From contig JAEDNI010000014.1 of NCBI GenBank assembly GCA_016302585.1, forward strand, positions 1-39,126: 39,126 nt of DNA, in the 5' to 3' direction. Shown here piece after piece: positions 24,556 through 33,307 of this stretch (positions are counted from its first letter, which is position 1; each line of letters opens with the position of its first letter). The notes under the pieces are model-generated. The model was not told where the DNA came from. It worked only from the letters and a program-made list of their open reading frames with translations, and made no database searches. The stretch comes from Paludibacteraceae bacterium. GTDB lineage: Bacteria; Bacteroidota; Bacteroidia; Bacteroidales; Paludibacteraceae. The position numbers and the translations under genes are program-made.

Positions 24556-24587
24556 CAAAAGTACAATAATTTTTTGATATATGCAAG
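24556..24587 (-). promoter_or_regulatory. Promoter of the tpiA operon
   Basis: Minus strand CTTG (24584-24587), 20 nt, TACTTTTG (24556-24563). The leader to the ATG at 24514 is about 36 nt. Confidence 0.82.
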
Positions 24588-24595
24588 TAAACCAC

Positions 24596-24625
24596 AAAAA
24601 AAAGAGCGCCGAGACTCTCTTTTTT
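24596..24625 (-). terminator. Terminator after the C10 protease gene
   Basis: On the minus strand AAAAAAGAG pairs with CTCTTTTTT (plus 24598-24606 and 24617-24625), and the stem runs into an eight-base T tract. It lies 27 bp after the protease stop and just before the tpiA promoter. Confidence 0.7.
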
Positions 24626-24651
24626 CCGATATTCGTTGTTAGCGAGAGAAA

Positions 24652-26751
24652 TTATTGAATCTTCTGTCCGAAGATAGTATATTTCTGATCGCCCAAGATA
24701 ATAACGATTTGACCATTCTCCAGTACTTTGATCGCCTTCGGAGTAACTACGTTATTGTCGATAGCCGTCTCACCGCTACAGGTAATGCTGTAGTTGCTAT
24801 AAGAAACACCACCGCCTGCTACAACAGAGATAGACTGTACATATGCACGTTTGCTGCTCGTAGCAATGGTAATCGTGTTGGTTTCAACCGGTGTACCTGC
24901 TACAAACTCCAAGTTCGAAACCGGAGATTTTGATCCCAATTGAGTAGATCCTGCCGTAACTGTCAACTTACCGGTATCAGTTCCGAACTGCGATGCGTTA
25001 ACAACTACTTTCGAAACGGTATAAGTTGATGACAATGTCAACGTCATACTGCCTGCCGTCTTACTTGCACCTAACTTAGCGCCCTCTTTTCCTTGATACA
25101 CTTTAGTACATTCAGACGAAGCGATTCCGGTTGACTGGCTAACGATTGAGGATATGTTTGTTACTGCTTGATTGCTATCACTATCCGAAGTTTTGAAGGT
25201 TACGCTTGCTACCTCCGACGGAGTGCTGCTACCCTCCTCCTTGTCTGCAAATACAGCATAGTAGGTAACGGCCTCGCTAACGGTCTTGCCCGCTGCTGAG
25301 GTAAACAAATCAGTAGGCTTACTACCATCAACGCTACTCTGCATCGTCCAACCAACAAATACTTTACCATCCTCGCAAGTAGGAGCGCTCGGCAATACCA
25401 ATGCGTCGTTCTCATGATACGTAACTTGGTTCGTCGAACCTGCTACAGACCATGTAACAATTACCTCCGGCCACTCCTTGTCAGGCACAATCCCGATAAT
25501 GACATCTTGATCCTCCGAGAAGTCGTAACCTCCACCACCGGCACCACCGCTTCCCGGCTTCAGGCTGGAGAGTTTATAGTAACCATCGTTTTGGCCAGAC
25601 CACCCCCAGTTGAAGTGGAAATAGTTGGAATCATCATAGCCATCGCAGATGAAACTGTGACCTCCTTTGTCTCCGGCACCACCATACATAATTGGGTGTT
25701 TTTTGTCCAACTCTTCCTTAACCATAGCTGTCCAGTCGTCGTCAGTCCACTTTTCGTAGTATGTGGTTCCTTCATAGCTAAAACCATCACGCATATAACT
25801 TACCAAACCATCTTTCTTGTAACCGAAATAGGTCGGGAATGCATTTTGTGCGCAAGTAGGATCCGTCCAATCGCCATAGTTTCCGGTGTAAGCGCCGGAA
25901 CCTCCGTAACTGTCATCACCATACATCATCTCTACAGAAACACCACAGTGGAACATCAGAGTAGCCACTGCGTTCTTCTGAGCAGGTGTTGCGCTACTGG
26001 TGTATGTATCAAGCATATTGTCCCAATCGTAGGTCGTCTCACCGAAGTTAGCAGTCAAGTTGCCCGGGTAAATAATAGTATCTCTGTCTGGATAACCATC
26101 ACCATCATCATCAAGCTGCATAATTGGTTGATAAGTATGACTTCCTGTTCCTTGTTTCGGCCACTGCCAGTAATTCATTACTTGAGCCATGGCTGTAGCC
26201 ACACAACCCGTGTAAGCTTTACCTATGCTACCGGATCCATTGGGAGTAAGTGTCCGATATGGATCATCCTGATCCCAAGTGGTATTAACAAGCGGCCCCA
26301 CAACGGCGTCGCCTTTTGCTTTGCGTACACCTTTTTTGAGAGCCGACCACTCTGCTGCTACTTCTTCGTCTTGAGCAGCACCATCTGCCTCAATTTTGGT
26401 GATGAACTTGTCATACTTACCCAGCCATGTGCGAACGTTAACCGGTTGATTGTCCGTGCGGAATGTACCGGTGTTCGAATAAGCGAGGATCGGAGAAACA
26501 ACATCATTTGCGGCTACCATGACCCAGCCTTCGCCATTTGCATTCTCGTACACATAATACTGATTCTCAGAAGCTGTGGCTGCTTTTTTGAGAACCATCT
26601 TCTTAGCGGGAGCTTTCTGTACGCCGGATACAGTGTTCCCGACGTTCATGAAGTTGTTAGCTACCAAAGCCGCGTCTTCCTGCGAAACACGCTCAGCCAA
26701 TACTGTCATTGACAGCATCAGGGCAGCTAATCCAAGAAATAACTTTCTCAT
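24652..26751 (-). CDS. Secreted C10-family (streptopain-type) cysteine protease
   Basis: A 699-residue exported protein. It has a signal peptide (MRKLFLGLAALMLSMTVLA), an inhibitory Spi-like propeptide (residues about 20-150, with YYVYENANGEGWVMVAAND), and the C10 catalytic domain: NTTWDQDDPYR, the nucleophile in YTGCVATAMAQVMNYWQWP (Cys183), GGHSFICDGYD (His365) and HFNWGWSGQNDGYY. After it comes an InlB/Flg_new-type repeat (about 420-490), a Ser/Thr-rich beta domain (about 495-645) and a tail AIKVLENGQIVIILGDQKYT of the kind found on cell-surface proteins of Bacteroidales, probably a type IX sorting domain. The start at 26751 is chosen for the signal peptide. It could act in host- or diet-protein breakdown. 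Confidence 0.9.
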   Translation of the reverse strand: MRKLFLGLAALMLSMTVLAERVSQEDAALVANNFMNVGNTVSGVQKAPAKKMVLKKAATASENQYYVYENANGEGWVMVAANDVVSPILAYSNTGTFRTDNQPVNVRTWLGKYDKFITKIEADGAAQDEEVAAEWSALKKGVRKAKGDAVVGPLVNTTWDQDDPYRTLTPNGSGSIGKAYTGCVATAMAQVMNYWQWPKQGTGSHTYQPIMQLDDDGDGYPDRDTIIYPGNLTANFGETTYDWDNMLDTYTSSATPAQKNAVATLMFHCGVSVEMMYGDDSYGGSGAYTGNYGDWTDPTCAQNAFPTYFGYKKDGLVSYMRDGFSYEGTTYYEKWTDDDWTAMVKEELDKKHPIMYGGAGDKGGHSFICDGYDDSNYFHFNWGWSGQNDGYYKLSSLKPGSGGAGGGGYDFSEDQDVIIGIVPDKEWPEVIVTWSVAGSTNQVTYHENDALVLPSAPTCEDGKVFVGWTMQSSVDGSKPTDLFTSAAGKTVSEAVTYYAVFADKEEGSSTPSEVASVTFKTSDSDSNQAVTNISSIVSQSTGIASSECTKVYQGKEGAKLGASKTAGSMTLTLSSTYTVSKVVVNASQFGTDTGKLTVTAGSTQLGSKSPVSNLEFVAGTPVETNTITIATSSKRAYVQSISVVAGGGVSYSNYSITCSGETAIDNNVVTPKAIKVLENGQIVIILGDQKYTIFGQKIQ

Positions 26752-26799
26752 AATAAAATAATTTAAGTTAAATGAAAAGTAAATCAATAATTGGGTGAT

Positions 26800-27927
26800 T
26801 TATCTGTTTTTGAGATTATACTTATCTATGATCGTTCCGTTTTGTACTACGATAACACCCGGGTTAGCACGCACGATGGTCTTAAGCGTGATGGGGTCCG
26901 TGAAGCAGAAAGTGGAGTAGGTGGTTTCTTCATCCCATCCTAACTCTTCTGCAAAAGCAAATATCTCTTCTTCACCGGAAGCCGTGAGGAAATAAACACG
27001 CGGGTACTCATGAATCATATGCATGAGTTTCTCCAATTGGGTGGTATCTGTCATTGACAGATCATACATCACAACGAGTGCGACGGGTTCTTCAGATTCC
27101 AAGATATCTTGCGTGATGTAATCGCCTTCTAATGTCTCGATTTCAAAGTCGTGAATAGGCGGCACATAGCCTTTCTTGATCAGTACAGACTTTTGGTCTA
27201 CAAACGTCCATTCGGGGTCACCCTTCGGGTAGTTCTCCAAGGTAAATGTCTGTTCCTTTCCGTCTTTAGCATAGATGAGCGTTATCTCATATTGGTCTAC
27301 TTCCGCATCATCCGGTATCTCCATAAGTGTCGGGATATGATTGCCGACTTTATAGGGACGGAAGTCAATCTGCGGAAGATGGGTGTAGCTGTAACCCATG
27401 ATACCTGCTACAGATCCGAGCGCAGCCAGAGCAATGATGATCTCCATCCACCAACTGAATAGTTCAGGAATAGCTTTGCGGCAAATGACGAGGCAGATAG
27501 ACAGAAGTAAGAGGATGATGTTTTTCCAGAAGGTCTGCCAATTCGTTATGACCAGTGCATCGCCAAAGCACCCGCAATCCGAGACAGGGTTTGCAATAGC
27601 GATATAGAGGGTGAGTGGTGTCATGATGCAATAGAAAAGCAAGGTGATCCAACTCGTCCATTGAGTGCGTACGTTCAATAACATCGCGATACCAAGCAGC
27701 CACTCGAGCGCGATGAGGCATACTGCGGCTACGCCTGCAGCCGGGATAGCCCATTGAAAGACACCGCCGAAACCTTCGTGCAGGTAGTCTTGTATCTTAT
27801 AAACCGTGCCGAGCGGGTCTACTGCTTTCACAAAACCAGAGAATAGGAATGTGAGGGCCAGTAATGTACGGGCGATAGAGCCGGTAATATGCAGTGCTTT
27901 TTTGTTGTTACAATTACAAGTTGCCAT
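26800..27927 (-). CDS. DoxX/MauE-like membrane protein with thioredoxin-like tail (BT_3928 type)
   Basis: A 375-residue protein. The N-terminal half has four or five helices of the DoxX/MauE kind (ARTLLALTFLFSGFVKAVDP, ALEWLLGIAMLL) and a conserved NPVSDCGCFGDALVITNW loop. The C-terminal half (about 230-375) looks like a thioredoxin fold (VALVVMYDLSMTD, then RANPGVIVVQNGTII) but lacks a CxxC, so it is probably not an active oxidoreductase alone. Bacteroides BT_3928 has this design and, as I recall, lies next to tpiA; here the C10 gene lies between. The start at 27927 (MATCNCNN) overlaps the DUF1599 gene by 14 bp. Function unknown. Confidence 0.75.
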   Translation of the reverse strand: MATCNCNNKKALHITGSIARTLLALTFLFSGFVKAVDPLGTVYKIQDYLHEGFGGVFQWAIPAAGVAAVCLIALEWLLGIAMLLNVRTQWTSWITLLFYCIMTPLTLYIAIANPVSDCGCFGDALVITNWQTFWKNIILLLLSICLVICRKAIPELFSWWMEIIIALAALGSVAGIMGYSYTHLPQIDFRPYKVGNHIPTLMEIPDDAEVDQYEITLIYAKDGKEQTFTLENYPKGDPEWTFVDQKSVLIKKGYVPPIHDFEIETLEGDYITQDILESEEPVALVVMYDLSMTDTTQLEKLMHMIHEYPRVYFLTASGEEEIFAFAEELGWDEETTYSTFCFTDPITLKTIVRANPGVIVVQNGTIIDKYNLKNR

Positions 27928-28453
27928 AGTGAATAAGATCAAAAATTGCGTAGTTGATAATATCGAAATAATTTCCTTCCACTCCTTCGGAGGCAATGGT
28001 TGTACCGCCGTGTTCGAGAATGGTCTTGATACGAATGATTTTCGCCATGATCATATCGACGATACCTTCTTTACTCATCTCGCGCCATGCCTCACCATAA
28101 TCGTGATTTTTGCGAACCATAAGTTCTTTGGCTTCGTTGAGCACCCCGTCGTACCATTCCATCGCCTTTTCAGAAGAAATATCCACGCCGTCCGCAAAAC
28201 CCTGTCGGTCTTGGATGATGGCCATAATGCCATAGTTCACGATAGCGCGGAGATTACCTTCTATATCATCGCCGACCAGACTGACTCCGGTTTGTTGGCG
28301 CTGGCGGATATTGCAAACTTTGATATAGAGTTGATCTGTGATACCATGTAGGCGGAAGATGCGCCACGAAGGACCATAATCCGCCATTTTATCATTGAAG
28401 ATCGTGCGACATTTTGCCGTCACTTGGTCAAATTCTTTTACAGTATCGTGCAT
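27914..28453 (-). CDS. DUF1599-domain protein
   Basis: A 179-residue soluble protein built of two similar halves: FNDKMADYGPSWRIFR with IKVCNIRQ, and MVRKNHDYGEAWREMS with AKIIRIKTI. Both have a K-x-x-D-Y-G-x-(S/A)-W-R core, the DUF1599 signature. The fold is all-alpha and likely related to MazG/dUTPase-type nucleotide-binding proteins; its biochemical role is unknown. It overlaps hisS by 16 bp upstream and the DoxX-like gene by 14 bp downstream, so expression is tightly coupled. Confidence 0.85.
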   Translation of the reverse strand: MHDTVKEFDQVTAKCRTIFNDKMADYGPSWRIFRLHGITDQLYIKVCNIRQRQQTGVSLVGDDIEGNLRAIVNYGIMAIIQDRQGFADGVDISSEKAMEWYDGVLNEAKELMVRKNHDYGEAWREMSKEGIVDMIMAKIIRIKTILEHGGTTIASEGVEGNYFDIINYAIFDLIHYGNL

Positions 28454-29745
28454 AGTTCTTCTAATGTTACGAGTTTTTGTTCACCGGTTGTCATGTTTTT
28501 CAGCATCACTTTGTTTTGCGCCATTTCATCTCCTCCAACGATGGCTACAAATGGGATCTGTTTGGCATCCGCATAACTCATTTGCTTCTTCATCTTAGCG
28601 GGCTCCGGATATACTTCTACAGCTTTTCCTGCTTGACGAAGCTCTTTTGCCCACTTCAACGCATAAGTTAATTCTGCATTGCCAAACGCTGCGAAGAGGA
28701 TTTGCGTTATGGATTGCAGTGTCTTCGGGAATAAATTCAGTTCCGTCAATACATCGTAGATGCGATCAGCTCCGAAAGAAATTCCGACACCGGATACATT
28801 GGGTAAACCGAAGATACCGGTGAGGTTGTCATAACGTCCACCTCCAGTGATGGAACCGATTTGGGCATCGAGTGCTTTGACTTCAAAGATCGCACCGGTG
28901 TAGTAGTTAAGACCGCGTGCAAGGCAGAGGTCCAATTCAATGGATAATTGACAATTGACAATTGACAATTCGTCAAAGACGATCTCCATTTCTTCCACAC
29001 CCTTTAAGCCGATTTCGCTGTTTGCCAAAATAGTCTTGAGAGCCGTTAATTTCTCTAAGGTTGTGCCGGAGAGGTTTAGGATCGGTTGCAGTTTAGATAC
29101 CTGGTCCTCAAAAAGTCCACGCTCTTTGAGTTCGGTATTGACAGCATCGATGCCAATTTTATCGAGTTTGTCAATAGCAACCGTGATATCAATGATTTTA
29201 TCCGGCGCACCAATGACTTCTGCAATGCCGGCAAGAATCTTGCGGTTGTTGATATGAAGGCAGACGTTGATTCCCAGACGACGGTATACTTCTTCTACAA
29301 TCTGGATGAGTTCCAATTCACCAATTAGGCTATCGCTGCCAATGACATCCACGTCACATTGATAGAACTCGCGGTAGCGTCCTTTTTGGGGCCGGTCTGC
29401 ACGCCAAACAGGTTGAATCTGAAAACGCTTGAAAGGGAAGGATATCTCCTCGCGATGTTGCACTACATAGCGTGCAAAAGGAACAGTGAGATCATAACGG
29501 AGACCTTTCTCCGGAGCAAGAGCTGCTTTCTCTCCGCTGTTTTGAATACGGAAAAGGAGTTTATCTCCTTCCTCTCCATATTTGCCCATGAGGGTGGAGA
29601 GGTTCTCCATTGCCGGTGTCTCTATCTGCTGAAAGCCATAGAGGGAGAACACCGATTTGATGGTGTCAAAAATATAATTACGGCGTGCCATTTCGAGTTG
29701 ACCGAAGTCACGCGTTCCTTTGGGAATACTGGGTTTCTGTGCCAT
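28438..29745 (-). CDS. hisS: Histidine-tRNA ligase
   Basis: A 435-residue class II aminoacyl-tRNA synthetase. It has the N-terminal IPKGTRDF, motif 2 GRYREFYQCDVDVIG, the histidine-specific LARGLNYYTGAIFEV, motif 3 (GGGRYDNL, then SGVGISFGADRIYDVL) and a C-terminal anticodon-binding domain. The peptide DELSIVNCQLSIELD before LDLCLARG is a 7-bp repeat read in frame where homologs have a variable loop. It lies 3 bp after waaA in the same operon. Confidence 0.97.
   Translation of the reverse strand: MAQKPSIPKGTRDFGQLEMARRNYIFDTIKSVFSLYGFQQIETPAMENLSTLMGKYGEEGDKLLFRIQNSGEKAALAPEKGLRYDLTVPFARYVVQHREEISFPFKRFQIQPVWRADRPQKGRYREFYQCDVDVIGSDSLIGELELIQIVEEVYRRLGINVCLHINNRKILAGIAEVIGAPDKIIDITVAIDKLDKIGIDAVNTELKERGLFEDQVSKLQPILNLSGTTLEKLTALKTILANSEIGLKGVEEMEIVFDELSIVNCQLSIELDLCLARGLNYYTGAIFEVKALDAQIGSITGGGRYDNLTGIFGLPNVSGVGISFGADRIYDVLTELNLFPKTLQSITQILFAAFGNAELTYALKWAKELRQAGKAVEVYPEPAKMKKQMSYADAKQIPFVAIVGGDEMAQNKVMLKNMTTGEQKLVTLEELCTIL
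28941..28970 (-). repeat. 7-bp tandem repeat inside hisS
   Basis: Three units of ACAATTG (plus strand) with partial ends. On the coding strand TTGTCAA repeated three times reads L-S-I-V-N-C-Q, with no stop in any forward frame. Similar sequence lies before pyrH (23161-23193). Confidence 0.85.
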
Positions 29746-29748
29746 ATA

Positions 29749-30999
29749 TCAAATAGGAAATATCTCGTTATAAATTGTTTGCGTTGCACCAAGTTCGGAA
29801 GTGACATAGGCTGATGCTTTCGCACCTATCTCGGCGTGGTTATTGAGTGCGGTATTCAATGCCGCTTCCAATTGGCTATAGTTTTTAATGCTCCGCGCTG
29901 CACCGGCATCGATTAGCCCTTGTGCTTCACGGAAATGATGGTAATTGGGGCCAAAGACCACAGGAATACCATATGTAGCAGCTTCAATGGTGTTATGAAT
30001 GCCTTCTCCAAATCCGCCGCCTATATACGCCGTGTGCGCAAAGCGATAGATAGAGGAGAGCAGGCCGATGGTGTCGGCCAAGAGTATTTGGGGTTCGCAA
30101 CGTTCTGCGGCATTCTCCTGTACAGCAGGCAAGAGGTGACTCTTGGCATACGCAGTGTAGCGTATCATTCTTCCCTTGAAGAGGTTGAAGATATAATGCA
30201 GATGATCCTCAGTCAGCTCATGCGGCACGAGAATCAGTTTGATGTCATAATGTTGACGGAGATATTGCTCTAACAGTTTCTCGTCTTTCGGCCACGTGCT
30301 ACCTGCTACGATCACACGTTCGGCTCCTTGCACAAAGTCGGCTATCGGTCGTAGATCAACGGAAGGCTTTTGACTATTGGCAATGAGGATCTCATTAACA
30401 CGGTCAAAACGGGTGTCTCCTGCCACGGATACTTGGTTGATGTTGTATTTTGCAAGGAGTAGGCGAGAGGCTTCGTCTTGCACGTATAAGTGCGTAAAAG
30501 CGCGAAGTACGCGCAGTTGTCCTTTCCCCCACCAGCGGAAGAAATACTGATGCGGGCGGAAGATAGAACTGATACTGTAAGTAGGGATGTTTTGCTTTTG
30601 TAGTTCGCGGATATATGCCGGCCAGAACTCATACTTGACAAAGAGAGCCATGGAAGGTTGCAAAGCAGCGATGAAACGCTTTGCGTTGCGTCTGGTAGCA
30701 AAAGGAAGGTAATAGATACCATCCGCGAGGGGATATTCCTTACGGGCATTATAGCCGGAAGGAGAGAAGAAAGTAACGACGATCTGTCGTTTCGGCTGTT
30801 CGCGGCGGAGCCGTTCTATCAACGGCCTCGCCTGTTCGAACTCGCCGACGGATGCAGCATGGAACCAGATAGGGGATTGCAGTTGAGTTATCTCCGATTT
30901 GAGAAGGGAGATGGTCTGTTTTTGCCCACGCACCAACGCTCGAGCTTTCTCATGCCCGAACAACGCCGCTATCCGTATAAAGAGGAAGTACAAAAACAC
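29749..30999 (-). CDS. waaA: 3-deoxy-D-manno-octulosonic acid (Kdo) transferase
   Basis: A 416-residue GT-B glycosyltransferase that adds Kdo to lipid A precursors at the inner membrane. It shows the N-terminal membrane anchor (FLYFLFIRIAALF), WFHAASVGEFEQARPLI with the catalytic Glu, VTFFSPSGYN, LFVKYEFWPAY, VAGDTRFDRV, VAGSTWPKDE and the C-terminal HTAYIGGGFGEGIHNTIEAA. The N-terminus is a little shorter than in many homologs. It starts 3 bp after the outer-membrane protein gene and is followed by hisS. Confidence 0.95.
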   Translation of the reverse strand: MFLYFLFIRIAALFGHEKARALVRGQKQTISLLKSEITQLQSPIWFHAASVGEFEQARPLIERLRREQPKRQIVVTFFSPSGYNARKEYPLADGIYYLPFATRRNAKRFIAALQPSMALFVKYEFWPAYIRELQKQNIPTYSISSIFRPHQYFFRWWGKGQLRVLRAFTHLYVQDEASRLLLAKYNINQVSVAGDTRFDRVNEILIANSQKPSVDLRPIADFVQGAERVIVAGSTWPKDEKLLEQYLRQHYDIKLILVPHELTEDHLHYIFNLFKGRMIRYTAYAKSHLLPAVQENAAERCEPQILLADTIGLLSSIYRFAHTAYIGGGFGEGIHNTIEAATYGIPVVFGPNYHHFREAQGLIDAGAARSIKNYSQLEAALNTALNNHAEIGAKASAYVTSELGATQTIYNEIFPI

Positions 31000-31002
31000 T
31001 TA

Positions 31003-31512
31003 TTAGAAAGTATAACGTACGCCGAGGTTAAAGGAAAAATCGAATGCATGGCCAGCACCAACGCCACCAACGCCGGTGTCCGCCAGCACACAACCATAAC
31101 CCGGACGGAAGTCAAACGAGAATGCGATAGGCGCATTGGTCATATTGGCCTCAATACCACCTACAGCACCAAGGCCGATGATACCTGCACCTCCTTGTAA
31201 ATAGCCGATTTTCAGTTGACCACCAACATACCAATCCAACTTGATACCTTGGCCCTCGGCTGCATTAGCCTGATAAGCCAGTACCAAATTGTTTACAGCA
31301 CCATTGGCCGGCAATGCTCCTGTTTGGTCCGCTAAACAACCACCCAGGTAACCGAACTCCTCGAAGATCGTGAAGTTATCCGTTACCATCACTTTGTACT
31401 GTGCGCCGATGCCTAAACCGGCTACCATACCAAGACTGTGCTTGTACTCCTTAGCGGAAATAGTTGTAACAGCTATCAGTAACGCCACACATAGAGTTAA
31501 AATCTTCTTCAT
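31003..31512 (-). CDS. Small outer-membrane beta-barrel protein
   Basis: A 169-residue exported protein. It has a signal peptide (MKKILTLCVALLIAVTTISA), then alternating amphipathic strands rich in Gly and aromatic residues (LGMVAGLGIGAQYKVMV, LDWYVGGQLKIGYL, FSFDFRPGYGC), and a C-terminal FNLGVRYTF ending in Phe, the usual signal for BAM-dependent insertion. About eight strands are likely, an OmpW/OprF-like size; the exact family is not recognised. It is the first gene of the operon with waaA and hisS and has its own promoter at 31574-31605. Confidence 0.8.
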   Translation of the reverse strand: MKKILTLCVALLIAVTTISAKEYKHSLGMVAGLGIGAQYKVMVTDNFTIFEEFGYLGGCLADQTGALPANGAVNNLVLAYQANAAEGQGIKLDWYVGGQLKIGYLQGGAGIIGLGAVGGIEANMTNAPIAFSFDFRPGYGCVLADTGVGGVGAGHAFDFSFNLGVRYTF

Positions 31513-31573
31513 ACTAAAAATTTTATTTTTAAACGATTAACAAATAAAATATTCCATTTATTCAAAAAGCGCG

Positions 31574-31605
31574 CAAAGGTACAAAAAATCTTCGACATGT
31601 GCAAA
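31574..31605 (-). promoter_or_regulatory. Promoter of the outer-membrane protein-waaA-hisS operon
   Basis: Minus strand TTTG (31602-31605), 20 nt, TACCTTTG (31574-31581). The leader to the ATG at 31512 is about 56 nt. Confidence 0.82.
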
Positions 31606-31609
31606 TAAA

Positions 31610-31641
31610 TTTGTATAATTAAGAAAAAAAGTGTAATTTTG
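31610..31641 (+). promoter_or_regulatory. Promoter of tsaD
   Basis: TTTG (31610-31613), 20 nt, TAATTTTG (31634-31641). It lies 4 bp from the divergent promoter at 31574-31605. The ATG at 31661 gives a leader of only about 12-14 nt. Confidence 0.8.
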
Positions 31642-31660
31642 CAGCCGATTTGACGAAATA

Positions 31661-32707
31661 ATGAAAAAACAAACGGTAATATTAGCCATTGAATCGAGTT
31701 GCGATGATACTTCATCGGCTGTCATTGTGGATGGTATCTTAAAGAGTAATGTGATCGCCGGTCAAAAGGTTCATGAGGAGTACGGCGGAGTAGTGCCGGA
31801 GTTGGCTAGTCGGGCGCATCAGATGAATATTCTTCCGGTAGTAGATACTGCTTTGAAACGGGCAGGAGTGACCAAAGATGAGATATCGGCTATTGCTTTC
31901 ACACGGGGTCCCGGTCTTTTGGGTTCTTTGCTGGTAGGTACTTCTTTTGCAAAGGGTTTGGCTTTATCGCTTAACGTGCCTATTATCGACGTAAATCACT
32001 TGCAGGGGCATGTGTTAGCGCATTTTGTGGAGGACGGAACGGGATTGAAACATCCGACGTTTCCGTTCTTGTGTTTGTTGGTGAGTGGAGGAAACAGTCA
32101 GATTGTTCGCGTGAATGCGTACAATCATATGGAGATTATCGGTCAAACGATAGACGATGCTGCCGGAGAGGCGTTTGATAAATGCGCAAAGGTGTTAGGT
32201 TTGCCTTATCCGGGGGGGCCATGGATTGATAAATTGGCTAAGTCGGGCGATGCTACCAAGTATCCTTTTGCCAAACCGAATATCGCCGGATATGACTATT
32301 CTTTCTCCGGCTTAAAAACATCGTTTTTATATACGCTGCGTGACATGTTGAAAGCACATGGTGTGGACACAATCGATGCTTTAGCGGAGAAAGTGCCCAA
32401 TTTGCGAGAAGATATGTGCGCGAGTCTTCAGTCTACGGTTGTTGATATCTTGATGCGGAAGTTAAAGAAAGCGGCGCAAGATTTGGGTATCAAACAGGTG
32501 GCAGTGGCAGGTGGAGTAAGTGCCAACAGTGCGCTTCGTGAGGCATTTGTGACATACGGAAAACGCTATCATTGGGATGTTTTTATTCCGCCGTTCTCTT
32601 TTACGACCGACAATGCGGCAATGGTTTGCCAAGCCGGTTATTTCAAGTATTTAGACAACGATTTTTGTGCAATAGACGAAGTGCCTTTTGCGAAGACGCA
32701 GATTTAG
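31661..32707 (+). CDS. tsaD: tRNA N6-adenosine threonylcarbamoyltransferase
   Basis: A 348-residue Kae1/TsaD enzyme that, with TsaB and TsaE, transfers threonylcarbamoyl to A37 of ANN-decoding tRNAs. It has the ASKHA nucleotide-binding AIESSCDDTSSAV, FTRGPGLLGSLLVGTSFAKG, the metal-binding His pair in VNHLQGHVLAHF, LVSGGNSQIV, DDAAGEAFDK and GGVSANSALRE. Length is typical. It is followed 18 bp later by an exosortase-like gene on the same transcript. Confidence 0.97.
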   Translation: MKKQTVILAIESSCDDTSSAVIVDGILKSNVIAGQKVHEEYGGVVPELASRAHQMNILPVVDTALKRAGVTKDEISAIAFTRGPGLLGSLLVGTSFAKGLALSLNVPIIDVNHLQGHVLAHFVEDGTGLKHPTFPFLCLLVSGGNSQIVRVNAYNHMEIIGQTIDDAAGEAFDKCAKVLGLPYPGGPWIDKLAKSGDATKYPFAKPNIAGYDYSFSGLKTSFLYTLRDMLKAHGVDTIDALAEKVPNLREDMCASLQSTVVDILMRKLKKAAQDLGIKQVAVAGGVSANSALREAFVTYGKRYHWDVFIPPFSFTTDNAAMVCQAGYFKYLDNDFCAIDEVPFAKTQI

Positions 32708-32725
32708 GCGGATGGAGTAGAGCCG

Positions 32726-33307
32726 ATGGACGTTAAAAAGATTATAGAAGCCATTAAACCCTACAAAGATGTCATCATTTTTATGGTGACTTTGCTTATT
32801 GCGAACTATTTCTGGAAGTTCACGATGCTGGGTGATGAGGATGGAGTAGTAGTGACATGGTTCGGATTGAATGTTACCGCACCATTTGATATAATGGCTC
32901 GTCATATTGCGGCAGTGGTTTATTGGATGACAGATCTGTTTCGAGATACGGTATCTATGATTGATGCGTACACGATTCGTTTTGAGTCCGGTTCCGGTAC
33001 TCGTATTATCTGGGGTTGCTCGGGATTAAAACAAAGTTTTATCTGGATGTGTCTTATTCTGACGGTAGTACCTTTCAAAGACCGTAAATTATGGTTGCAT
33101 AAACTATGGTATATTCCGGTAGGATGGGTTTGCTGCTATGCGTTTAATATACTTCGTATATTCCTCATAGCGATATTAACGGAATACCATCCGGAATGGT
33201 TTTATCCGTTGCACGATTATCTGTTCAAATATTTATTCTACGGAATGCTGTTCGGTTTATGGGTCATCTTTGTTGAAAAGATAAGATCCAACGCTTCAGC
33301 GTGCTGA
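32726..33307 (+). CDS. Exosortase/archaeosortase-like membrane protease
   Basis: A 193-residue membrane protein with about six helices. It has the three catalytic positions of the exosortase/archaeosortase superfamily: Cys98 in IIWGCSGLKQSF, Arg144 in FNILRIFLIAI and His163 in YPLHDYLFKYLFYG. Such enzymes cut and anchor surface proteins carrying PEP-CTERM-like tails, or act in surface polysaccharide loci. No recognisable target tail and no Eps cluster lies in the window; the subtype was not identified. It is cotranscribed with tsaD and its 3' end overlaps the convergent antiporter gene by 44 bp. Confidence 0.8.
   Translation: MDVKKIIEAIKPYKDVIIFMVTLLIANYFWKFTMLGDEDGVVVTWFGLNVTAPFDIMARHIAAVVYWMTDLFRDTVSMIDAYTIRFESGSGTRIIWGCSGLKQSFIWMCLILTVVPFKDRKLWLHKLWYIPVGWVCCYAFNILRIFLIAILTEYHPEWFYPLHDYLFKYLFYGMLFGLWVIFVEKIRSNASAC

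Noticed and set aside
25414..26712. 432-residue open frame on the plus strand opposite the C10 protease gene
   Set aside because: It is fully antisense to a gene with clear catalytic motifs and a signal peptide, and shows no recognisable domain; a by-product of that gene's codon use.
32726..33307. A gene-specific terminator for tsaD before the exosortase-like gene
   Set aside because: The 18-bp gap holds no hairpin, so the two genes most likely share one message.
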